NCBI GenBank assembly: GCA_036403795.1
Contig: DASWQJ010000048.1
Coordinates: forward strand, 1-14,883
DNA length: 14,883 nt
Direction of reading: 5' to 3'
Source: Stenotrophomonas_A sp036403795
GTDB taxonomy: Bacteria; Pseudomonadota; Gammaproteobacteria; Xanthomonadales; Xanthomonadaceae
Made by a program: the position numbers and the translations under genes. Below, piece by piece: positions 1 to 6,016 of this stretch. The stretch's first letter is position 1. The number at the start of each line of letters is the position of its first letter. The notes below the pieces were generated by a model. That model ran no database searches, was not told the origin of the DNA, and worked only from the letters and a program-made list of their open reading frames with translations.

Positions 1-98
1 ACCATGTGCGCCACTGCGTTGCCGCCGCCGCCGCCCACGCCCACCACTTTGATCACCGCGTTCGGTGCCATCTTTTCGATCAATTCAAAATGTGCCAT
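1..98 (-). CDS. ftsZ: Cell division GTPase FtsZ, N-terminal 32 codons only (runs off the left edge)
   Basis: FtsZ is the tubulin-like GTPase that polymerises into the cytokinetic Z ring at midcell and recruits the divisome. Only the first 32 codons are in the window. They read MAHFELIEKMAPNAVIKVVG followed by VGGGGGNAVAHM, which is the short N-terminal tail, the first beta strand and the start of the glycine-rich nucleotide-binding loop (GVGGGGGNAV, residues 20-29). The ATG at 98 is preceded by an AAAGAGGA ribosome binding site 7 bases upstream, and the N-terminus matches xanthomonad FtsZ as I remember it. It is the last gene of the cluster here, separated from ftsA by 197 bases. The GTPase signature GGGTGTG and the C-terminal FtsA/ZipA-binding tail lie outside. 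An in-frame ATG further upstream (212) was rejected as the start. Confidence 0.96.
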   Translation of the reverse strand, partial: MAHFELIEKMAPNAVIKVVGVGGGGGNAVAHM

Positions 99-295
99 GT
101 CCGTGTCCTCTTTGATGCGGTCCAGAGCCGGTGTCCTTACCCGTGCCACTTGCCGCGAGTGTTGTTTTTGGTTGTGCCTGGGGCGATTCCGCCTTTGGCA
201 GCACTGCTTCATCACTACAAAAGATTCCGTCCCTGCCCGCCGCTCTTTGCCGTGTATTGCTTTACTGCTTGCACCCTCGTCCCGCGCCGCGACGC
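99..295 (-). other. ftsA-ftsZ intergenic leader (197 bases)
   Basis: This is the longest non-coding stretch in the window and the only junction where the upstream gene ends in TAA rather than TGA. It is visibly less GC-rich than the genes in places, with short A-rich runs (AACCAAAAACAACA on the minus strand). I see no convincing -35/-10 pair. The only hairpin noticed is a weak four-pair stem, GGCG-GAAT-CGCC on the minus strand near 183-194, with no following U-run, so I do not call a terminator. By analogy with other bacteria the leader may carry a dedicated ftsZ promoter or mRNA processing site, but that is inference. Confidence 0.5.
106..113 (-). promoter_or_regulatory. Ribosome binding site of ftsZ
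   Basis: On the minus strand AAAGAGGA lies 7 bases before the ftsZ ATG. It is a good Shine-Dalgarno match and fixes the start at 98 rather than at the in-frame ATG at 212. It contrasts with ftsA, which has no recognisable Shine-Dalgarno sequence. Confidence 0.75.
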
Positions 296-1531
296 TTAGA
301 ATTCGCCGCGATACCAGTTCTTGAGCTTGTTGAAGAAACTGCCGGCACGCCCGGTCGGCAATGCCGGCCGGCGCGGATGTTCGATCTGGCTGCCCATCAG
401 CAGCAGGCCCACGCCGGTGGCGTGCACCGGATTGCCCACCACTTCGCCCAGGCCGGTGACGTGCTGGGGAATTCCCACGCGCACCGGCATCTGCAGCATT
501 TCCTCGGCCAGTTCGACCACGCCTTCCATCTTGGAAGCGCCGCCGGTGAGCACCATGCCGGCGCGCACCAGCTCTTCGAATCCGGAGCGACGCAGTTCGG
601 CCTGCACCATCTCGAAGATTTCTTCGTAACGGCCTTGTACCGCCTGCGCGAGCGAAGCACGCGGCATGCGGCGCGGCGGTCGATCGCCCACCGAGGGCAC
701 CTGGATGCTTTCTTCCGCCGTCGCCAGCTGGGCCAGCGCGCAGGCGTAGCGGACCTTGATCTGCTCGGCTTCCGGCGTGGGCGTACGCAGCATGTGCGCA
801 ATGTCGTTGGTCACGTGGTCGCCCGCGATCGGCAGCGAGGCGGTATGGCAGATGGCGCCCTGCACGTACACCGCCAGGTCGGTCGTGCCGGCCCCGATGT
901 CCACCAGCACCACGCCCAGCTCGCGCTCGTCGGCCGTCAACACCGCCACGCTGGAGGCCAGCGACGACAGCACCAGGTCATCGACCTGGAGGCCGCACTT
1001 CTGCACGCACTTGCTGATGTTGGCCGCGGCCGACTGGGCGCAGACCACCAGGTGCGCGTGCACCTCCAGGCGCACGCCGGTCATGCCCACCGGGTTACGG
1101 ATGCCTTCCTGCGAGTCGTCCAGCACGTATTCGCGCGGGATGGCGTGCAGGATGCGCTGGTCGGCCGGGATGGCGACCGCCTTGGCCGCGTCGAGGACGC
1201 GCTCCAGGTCGCCCCAGCTCACTTCGCCGTCGCGGATCGGCACGATGCCGGGCGAGTTCTTGCACTGCACGTGATTGCCGGAGATCGAGGCGTAGACCGA
1301 CCGGATTTCACAACCGGCCATCAGTTCGGCCTCTTCGACCGCACGCTGGATCGATTGCACGGTCGACTCGATGTCCACGACCACGCCGCGCTTGAGGCCG
1401 CGCGACTCGTGCGAGCCGATGCCGATCACTTCGATCGGATTGCCGGGCGAGTACTCGCCCACCAGCGCCACCACCTTGGAGGTGCCGATGTCGAGGCCGA
1501 CGATGAGAGATTTGTCACCCTTGCGATTCAT
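296..1531 (-). CDS. ftsA: Cell division protein FtsA (actin-like Z-ring membrane anchor)
   Basis: FtsA is an actin-fold ATPase that binds the FtsZ C-terminal tail, tethers the Z ring to the inner membrane and recruits later division proteins. The 411-residue product has the usual length. Visible signatures are the phosphate-1 loop VGLDIGTSKV (11-20), the phosphate-2 loop DIGAGTTDLAVY (211-222), the adenosine motif GGASKMEG (330-337), and a C-terminal amphipathic helix rich in F, K and W (SFFNKLKNWYRGEF, 398-411) matching the membrane-targeting sequence of other FtsA proteins. The ATG at 1531 overlaps the ftsQ stop as ATGA. No Shine-Dalgarno sequence precedes it (CCGGCTTTAGAAC), so translation probably depends on coupling to ftsQ. 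It ends in TAA, followed by a 197-base gap before ftsZ. Confidence 0.98.
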   Translation of the reverse strand: MNRKGDKSLIVGLDIGTSKVVALVGEYSPGNPIEVIGIGSHESRGLKRGVVVDIESTVQSIQRAVEEAELMAGCEIRSVYASISGNHVQCKNSPGIVPIRDGEVSWGDLERVLDAAKAVAIPADQRILHAIPREYVLDDSQEGIRNPVGMTGVRLEVHAHLVVCAQSAAANISKCVQKCGLQVDDLVLSSLASSVAVLTADERELGVVLVDIGAGTTDLAVYVQGAICHTASLPIAGDHVTNDIAHMLRTPTPEAEQIKVRYACALAQLATAEESIQVPSVGDRPPRRMPRASLAQAVQGRYEEIFEMVQAELRRSGFEELVRAGMVLTGGASKMEGVVELAEEMLQMPVRVGIPQHVTGLGEVVGNPVHATGVGLLLMGSQIEHPRRPALPTGRAGSFFNKLKNWYRGEF

Positions 1532-2334
1532 GTTCTAAAGCCGGAATAGTTGTTACGAGACTGCGGGACGGAAGTCGGCGACGGCAGCAGGAGCGCCGCG
1601 GTACTTCGTGGTACGGCAGCCGGGCCGGCATCCGCCTTGGAGGGCGGTTGCCGCTGGAGGGTGAAGCCGTTGGTGTAACGCAGGTCCGCGCGTTCGATCG
1701 GCAACTGCGGATCGAGCAATTGGGGCAGCACGCGCGCGAAGCGCTGCAAGCGGGCGCGCGCATCGTCGCGACCGACGATGATCGACAGACCGTTGCTCAA
1801 ACCCAGCGACCAGCTGCCGCGGGCGTCCATTTCCAGGCGTTGGACATCCAGGCCAGTGGGGGCGAACAGCGCCCGCGATTCGTTGTAGAGCGCGACCACT
1901 TCCCCGGTCTGGCTGTCCGGACCGCCCAGCTGCGGCAAGCGCACATCGCGCAGCCGTGCCGGAGTGGCGAACAAGCGGCCTTGCTCGGAGAGCATGCGGT
2001 CGGTGCCCCAGCGCGCGAACGGCTTGTGCTCGGTGACGCGCACTTCGAGTACGTCCGGCCACTGTTTGCGGACCTGGGCGCTTTCGACCCAGGGCAAGCG
2101 CTCGATCGCGTCCTGCGCGTCCTTGAGTTTGACGGCGAAGAAGCCCGCGTGCGCATACGGCAGCACCACGGCACGCAGCTGCTCGGCCGGTACGCGCTTG
2201 AAATCGCCGGTGACGCGCAAGCGACCGAGCGGCCAGCGGTCGGCACCCACCCAGCCATTGAGCACGGCCACCACCGGCAGGGCGACCAAGGCCAAGGCCA
2301 GCAGCCAAGCGAGGATGCGCAGGACCGCGTTCAT
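1528..2334 (-). CDS. ftsQ: Cell division protein FtsQ
   Basis: FtsQ is a bitopic inner-membrane protein that forms the FtsQ-FtsB-FtsL complex and links early and late divisome proteins. With the start at 2334 it has 268 residues: a short cytoplasmic N-terminus, one membrane segment (about 5-27, LRILAWLLALALVALPVVAV), a POTRA domain (about 35-102, starting PLGRLRVTGDFKRVPAEQL and including LPWVESAQVRKQWPDVLEV), and the FtsQ beta domain up to YTNGFTLQ (220-227). A Pro/Ser/Ala-rich tail of about 40 residues follows. The ORF extends 27 codons upstream, but GGAGG sits 6 bases before this ATG and the residues before it look nothing like FtsQ. It overlaps ftsA by ATGA. A 142-base spacer separates it from ddlB. 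Confidence 0.95.
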   Translation of the reverse strand: MNAVLRILAWLLALALVALPVVAVLNGWVGADRWPLGRLRVTGDFKRVPAEQLRAVVLPYAHAGFFAVKLKDAQDAIERLPWVESAQVRKQWPDVLEVRVTEHKPFARWGTDRMLSEQGRLFATPARLRDVRLPQLGGPDSQTGEVVALYNESRALFAPTGLDVQRLEMDARGSWSLGLSNGLSIIVGRDDARARLQRFARVLPQLLDPQLPIERADLRYTNGFTLQRQPPSKADAGPAAVPRSTAALLLPSPTSVPQSRNNYSGFRT

Positions 2335-2477
2335 CGCCGGCCTCCGGTGAACCCGTGCCCGCACAGGCGCCGTTGATCGGCACGCACACCCACGCTCACC
2401 TGCTGGCTGGCGCACACGCGCGCACCGGCGGCGTTCGCCGCACTGGCCAAGAGGTAAGAGCGGGCGTGCCGTGTCAT
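2331..2477 (-). CDS. Candidate small ORF, 48 codons, in the ddlB-ftsQ gap (unproven)
   Basis: I do not recognise this product. The ATG overlaps the last base of the ddlB stop (TGATGA) and its own TGA overlaps the ftsQ ATG (CGATGA), so it fills the 142-base gap exactly with coupling geometry at both ends. The predicted peptide is basic and small-residue-rich: it starts MTRHARSYLLASAANAAGAR, contains two cysteines, and ends CGHGFTGGRR. No membrane segment or domain is evident. A weak GGAG lies 11 bases upstream inside ddlB. Open frames of this length are common by chance in GC-rich DNA, and the gap could simply be a leader for ftsQ. The placement is the only positive evidence, so this is a candidate, not a confirmed gene. 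Confidence 0.22.
   Translation of the reverse strand: MTRHARSYLLASAANAAGARVCASQQVSVGVRADQRRLCGHGFTGGRR
2341..2345 (-). promoter_or_regulatory. Ribosome binding site of ftsQ
   Basis: GGAGG (within ACCGGAGGCC on the minus strand) lies 6 bases before the ATG at 2334. It decides that start over the upstream in-frame extension. It also falls inside the last codons of the small ORF that fills the ddlB-ftsQ gap. Confidence 0.75.
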
Positions 2478-3424
2478 CACAAGGTCTGCTCCAGCACGCG
2501 CCAGACCAGGGTTTCGAAATCGATTCCGAGCTGACGTGCGGCCTTGGGCACCAACGAGTGGCTCGTCATGCCCGGCGCGGTGTTGACCTCCAACAGGTAG
2601 AAGCGACCGGTGGCGCGGTCTCGCATCACGTCGACGCGACCCCAGCCGCGGCAGCCAGCGGCACGGAATGCAGCCAGCGAGATACGACCGATTTCCGCCT
2701 CGTCCTCGCCTTCCAGCCCGGGGCACAGGTATTGGGTGTCCTCGGCGATGTACTTGGCGTTGTAGTCGTACCACTGGCCCTTGGGCACGATGCGGATCGA
2801 CGGCAATGCGAGGTCACCGAGCACGGCTACGGTCAGTTCGTCGCCTTCGATGAGCTGCTCCATCAGCAACTCACCGTCATAGCGAGCCGCCAATGCCACG
2901 GCGTCGTCCAGCTGCGAGGCTTCGAATACGCGGCTGACGCCGACACTTGAACCTTCATTGGCGGGCTTGACGATCACCGGCAGGCCCAGTGCTTGCGCCG
3001 CGGCATGGACGTCTGCGTTGCCGCGCGCCAGGCGCACGTACCGCGGCGTGGGCAGACCCAGCGACAGCCACACCTGCTTGGTGCGGACCTTGTCCATCGA
3101 CAGCGCCGAGCCGAGCACGCCCGAGCCGGTATACGGGATGCCGAAGGCATCCATCAGTCCTTGCACGATGCCGTCTTCGCCGCCGCCGTTGTGGCCGTGC
3201 AGGATGTTGAAGACCCGATCGATGCGCTTTTCGGCGAGCGCTGCGGCCAGCGCCGGAATGCCGTCCACCGGCTGCGCGTCGACGCCACGCGCGCGCAGCG
3301 CTTCGAGTACGTTGCGGCCGGAGTCCAGCGAGACTTCGCGCTCGCTGGAGGTGCCGCCCAGCAACACGGCCACGCGCCCGAACACGGTGGGATCCATATG
3401 GCGGGCGGCTTGTAGGGTGCTCAT
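2477..3424 (-). CDS. ddlB: D-alanine--D-alanine ligase (DdlB type)
   Basis: The enzyme uses ATP to join two D-alanines, supplying D-Ala-D-Ala to MurF in the cytoplasm. The 315-residue ATP-grasp protein shows the substrate motif GGTSSEREVSLDSG (23-36), ILHGHNGGGEDGIVQGL (74-90), YTGSGVLGSALSMDK (98-112), the ATP-grasp segment PVIVKPANEGSSVGVS (149-164), the omega-loop tyrosine in WYDYNAKY (218-225), and the metal- and phosphate-binding LLEVNTAPGMTSHSLVP (277-293). The Tyr-containing omega loop is the D-Ala (not D-Lac) type. The HG...GGEDG loop is two residues longer than in E. coli DdlB as I recall it. The ATG at 3424 overlaps the murC stop by ATGA, with a purine-rich GGGGGA 7 bases upstream. 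It ends TGA, followed by the 142-base gap to ftsQ. Confidence 0.97.
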   Translation of the reverse strand: MSTLQAARHMDPTVFGRVAVLLGGTSSEREVSLDSGRNVLEALRARGVDAQPVDGIPALAAALAEKRIDRVFNILHGHNGGGEDGIVQGLMDAFGIPYTGSGVLGSALSMDKVRTKQVWLSLGLPTPRYVRLARGNADVHAAAQALGLPVIVKPANEGSSVGVSRVFEASQLDDAVALAARYDGELLMEQLIEGDELTVAVLGDLALPSIRIVPKGQWYDYNAKYIAEDTQYLCPGLEGEDEAEIGRISLAAFRAAGCRGWGRVDVMRDRATGRFYLLEVNTAPGMTSHSLVPKAARQLGIDFETLVWRVLEQTL

Positions 3425-4857
3425 GCCTCGTCCCCCGCATGGAAACCTTCGGTGGCCACGTGCTGGGCCACGTAACCGATGTCGCCGGCCCCCATCATCA
3501 GCAACAGATCGCCGTCTTGCAGCACATCGGGCAATACGGCGCGCAGTTGGCCGACCTGGCCGACCACGACCGGTTCGCTGCGGCCGCGCGCACGGATGGC
3601 GCGGGCCAGCGAACGGGCATCGGCGCCGGGGATCGGCGCTTCGCCGGCCGGATACACCTCGCTCAGCACCAGCGCATCGACGGTGCTCAAGACGGCGGCG
3701 AACGCATCGAACTGGTCACGGGTACGGCTGTAGCGGTGCGGCTGGAAGGCCACGACCAGGCGTTTGTCCGGCCACCCGCCACGTGCGGCGGCGAACACGG
3801 CTTCGAGTTCGCGCGGATGATGGCCGTAGTCGTCGACCACGCGCACGCGCGCGCCCGAGGGGGTGGTGACTTCACCCAGATCGTTGAAACGGCGGCCGAT
3901 GCCGGCGAAGGTCTGCAGCGCGTGACCGATGGCCTCCGGCGACACGCCCAGCTGCCAGCCCACTGCCGCGGCGGCCAGCGCGTTGAGCACGTTGTGGCGA
4001 CCGGGCAGCGCGAGGGTCACCGGCGTGGTGCTGCCTTCGGGCAAGCGCAGGGTGAAATGCATGCGCGGCCCGTCCTGGACCACGTCTTCCGCGCGCACGT
4101 CGGCGTGCGTGCTCATGCCGTAGGTCATCACGTGGCGCGGCGTCTTGGCGGCCAGCGCGGCGACTTCCGGGTCGTCGATGCACAGCAGCGCGAGTCCGTA
4201 GAACGGCAGGCGCTGCAGGAATTCGGCGAAGGCGGCCTGCACGCGTGCAAAGTCGTTGCCGTAATTCTCGAGATGGTCGGAGTCGATGTTGGTGATCACC
4301 GCGACCAGGGGGTTGAGCCGCAGGAAGCTGCCATCGCTCTCATCGGCCTCGGCCACCAGCCATTGCCCGCCGCCGAGCTTGGCGTTGGCGCCGGCCGCGA
4401 GCAGCTGGCCGCCGATCACGAAGGTCGGATCCAGCCCGCCTTCGCTCAGCACCGCAGCGGTGAGGCTGGTGGTGGTGGTCTTGCCGTGCGTGCCGGCCAC
4501 GGCGATGCCGCGACGAAAGCGCATCAGCTCGGCGAGCATCGCCGCGCGCGGCATGATCGGAATGCGCTGGCTGCGTGCCTCCATCAATTCCGGGTTGTCT
4601 TCGCGGATGGCACTGGACACCACCACGCAATCGGTACCCAGCACGTTGGCCGCCGAGTGGCCGCGCATCACCCGCGCGCCAAGGCGCGCCAGCCGGCGCG
4701 TCGCCGCATTGTCGGCGTTGTCGGAACCGGAGACTTCGTAGCCCAAGGTCAGCATCACTTCGGCGATGCCGCTCATGCCGGTGCCGCCGATGCCGACGAA
4801 ATGCACGCGCGGGAAGGCGCGGACCAGGTCCTGGCTGTCCTGCAGGCGACGCATCAT
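3421..4857 (-). CDS. murC: UDP-N-acetylmuramate--L-alanine ligase MurC
   Basis: MurC performs the first peptide-adding step, joining L-Ala to UDP-MurNAc with ATP in the cytoplasm. The 478-residue product has the three Mur ligase domains: an N-terminal UDP-binding domain with VGIGGTGMSGIA (21-32), the ATPase P-loop GTHGKTTTT (122-130) with EADESDGSF (170-178) and ITNIDSDH (188-195), and a C-terminal domain carrying DDYGHHP and the ending MMGAGDIG. Two adjacent ATGs (4857 and 4854) are possible. I chose the first because GGGAGA lies 7 bases before it; the second would give 477 residues, the length I recall for Xanthomonas MurC. The frame stays open another 39 codons upstream into murG, but that part is unlike MurC. 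It overlaps ddlB by ATGA and lies 67 bases after murG. Confidence 0.97.
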   Translation of the reverse strand: MMRRLQDSQDLVRAFPRVHFVGIGGTGMSGIAEVMLTLGYEVSGSDNADNAATRRLARLGARVMRGHSAANVLGTDCVVVSSAIREDNPELMEARSQRIPIMPRAAMLAELMRFRRGIAVAGTHGKTTTTSLTAAVLSEGGLDPTFVIGGQLLAAGANAKLGGGQWLVAEADESDGSFLRLNPLVAVITNIDSDHLENYGNDFARVQAAFAEFLQRLPFYGLALLCIDDPEVAALAAKTPRHVMTYGMSTHADVRAEDVVQDGPRMHFTLRLPEGSTTPVTLALPGRHNVLNALAAAAVGWQLGVSPEAIGHALQTFAGIGRRFNDLGEVTTPSGARVRVVDDYGHHPRELEAVFAAARGGWPDKRLVVAFQPHRYSRTRDQFDAFAAVLSTVDALVLSEVYPAGEAPIPGADARSLARAIRARGRSEPVVVGQVGQLRAVLPDVLQDGDLLLMMGAGDIGYVAQHVATEGFHAGDEA

Positions 4858-4895
4858 GTGCGCGTCTCCCGCACGTGGGCCTGCGTGTCGGCCAT
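4854..4895 (-). other. Candidate 13-codon mini-ORF in the murG-murC spacer
   Basis: The 67-base spacer (4858-4924) contains an ATG at 4895 opening a 13-residue frame, MADTQAHVRETRT, whose TGA overlaps both tandem murC ATGs (ACATGATG). A GGAGG lies only two bases before its ATG, closer than normal spacing. It could act as a coupling leader for murC, or be chance. Nothing else was seen in this spacer. Confidence 0.15.
4865..4870 (-). promoter_or_regulatory. Ribosome binding site of murC
   Basis: GGGAGA on the minus strand is 7 bases before the first of two tandem ATGs (ATGATG, 4857 to 4852). It supports a start here instead of the long in-frame extension reaching back into murG. Confidence 0.65.
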
Positions 4896-4924
4896 TGCCT
4901 CCGCGTGTTGCGCGGTTCCCCACT

Positions 4925-6016
4925 TCATGCGACTGCTTCCTCGAGAATGATGTCTGCGATGCGTTCTGCCGCATCGGGCTTGGCCAGCGAGCGCGCCGCC
5001 TGCGCCATCGCCAGGCGCTGCGCGGGCTGGGACAGCAGCTGCGCCAGGACCGGCTGCAGGTGCTCGGCCAGCGCGGCGTCCTGCTTCAACAGCACGGCGG
5101 CGCCGGCCTGGACCAGGTATTCGGCGTTTCGGGTCTGGTGGTCGTCGACGGCGGCGGCGAAGGGCACCAGCACGCTGCCGATGCCCACGGCGCACAGTTC
5201 GGCCAATGTCGAGGCGCCGGCGCGGCACACGACCAGGTCGGCCCACGCATAGGCGGCTGCCATGTCGGCAATGAAGGGTTCGACGCTGGCGTCCACGCCC
5301 GCCTGGGCATAAGCGGCCTCGGCCTCGGCGCGCAACTTCTCGCCGCACTGGTGGCGGACTTCGACCTGGGGATGCCCCAAGGCGGCCAGTGCCGTCGGCA
5401 CTGCCTGGTTCAGTACGCGCGCGCCCTGGCTGCCGCCCAACACCAGCAGGCGCACGGCGCCTTGGCGGGCGCCGAAGCGCTCGACCGGGGCCGCGACGGC
5501 GGCGATCTCGGCGCGTACCGGGTTGCCGACGGCTTCTTCGGCGGCAAAGCTACCCGGGAATCCGGTCAGCACACGACGCGCAAAGCGCGCCAGCACCTTG
5601 TTGGTCATGCCCGGCGCACGATTCTGTTCGTGCACGAGCAGGGGCAGCTTCATCAGTCTGGCCGCCAGTCCACCCGGACCGGCCGCGAAACCGCCAAAGC
5701 TCACCACCGCGCGAGGCTGGCGGCGACGCAGCACCACGCCGGCCGCGCGCACGGCACGCATCACCCGCAACGGCGCACCCAACAGGGCCAGCTTGCCTTT
5801 GCCGCGCAGGCCACTGATGGCCAGCGTATCGATCGCGATATCGTGCTGTGGCACGAGCCGCGTTTCCATGGCCCCGTCGGCGCCGAGCCAGGTCACCGGC
5901 ACGCCACGCGCACGCAGCACCTTGGCCACGGCCAGCCCGGGAAAGATATGGCCGCCGGTGCCGCCGGCCAGGATCATGACGGGACGGGCAGTCGCGCGTT
6001 CGGGCACAACGCTCAT
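4925..6016 (-). CDS. murG: UDP-GlcNAc--lipid I GlcNAc transferase MurG
   Basis: MurG is the peripheral membrane GT-B glycosyltransferase that adds GlcNAc from UDP-GlcNAc to lipid I, forming lipid II on the cytoplasmic face. The 363 residues are of normal length. Family signatures are the N-domain glycine loop GGTGGHIFPGLA (18-29), the glycine-rich FGGFAAGPGGLAA (107-119), HEQN (129-132), and in the C-domain LVLGGSQGARVLN (191-203), CRAGASTLAEL (264-274) and the donor-binding region VPFAAAVDDHQTRNAEYL (284-301). The ATG at 6016 overlaps the ftsW stop (ATGA), and GGGAGGA (6021-6027) provides a strong ribosome binding site inside the end of ftsW. The next gene, murC, follows after 67 bases. About eleven N-terminal residues precede the conserved core. 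Confidence 0.97.
   Translation of the reverse strand: MSVVPERATARPVMILAGGTGGHIFPGLAVAKVLRARGVPVTWLGADGAMETRLVPQHDIAIDTLAISGLRGKGKLALLGAPLRVMRAVRAAGVVLRRRQPRAVVSFGGFAAGPGGLAARLMKLPLLVHEQNRAPGMTNKVLARFARRVLTGFPGSFAAEEAVGNPVRAEIAAVAAPVERFGARQGAVRLLVLGGSQGARVLNQAVPTALAALGHPQVEVRHQCGEKLRAEAEAAYAQAGVDASVEPFIADMAAAYAWADLVVCRAGASTLAELCAVGIGSVLVPFAAAVDDHQTRNAEYLVQAGAAVLLKQDAALAEHLQPVLAQLLSQPAQRLAMAQAARSLAKPDAAERIADIILEEAVA

Noticed and set aside
180..197. Short inverted repeat (GGCG-GAAT-CGCC on the minus strand) after ftsA, considered as a terminator.
   Set aside because: The stem is only four pairs and no U-run follows. A terminator here would also cut off ftsZ unless it had its own promoter, which I could not show.
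99..212. In-frame ATG at 212 that would add 38 residues to the N-terminus of FtsZ.
   Set aside because: The extension (MKQCCQRRNRPRHNQ...) is unlike any FtsZ N-terminus, has no good ribosome binding site, and the ATG at 98 has AAAGAGGA at 7 bases and the family N-terminus.
4858..4974. A 39-residue N-terminal extension of MurC overlapping the end of murG.
   Set aside because: MurC family proteins start just before the RVHFVGIGG motif. The ATG at 4857 has a good ribosome binding site, and the extension is a frame shadow of murG.
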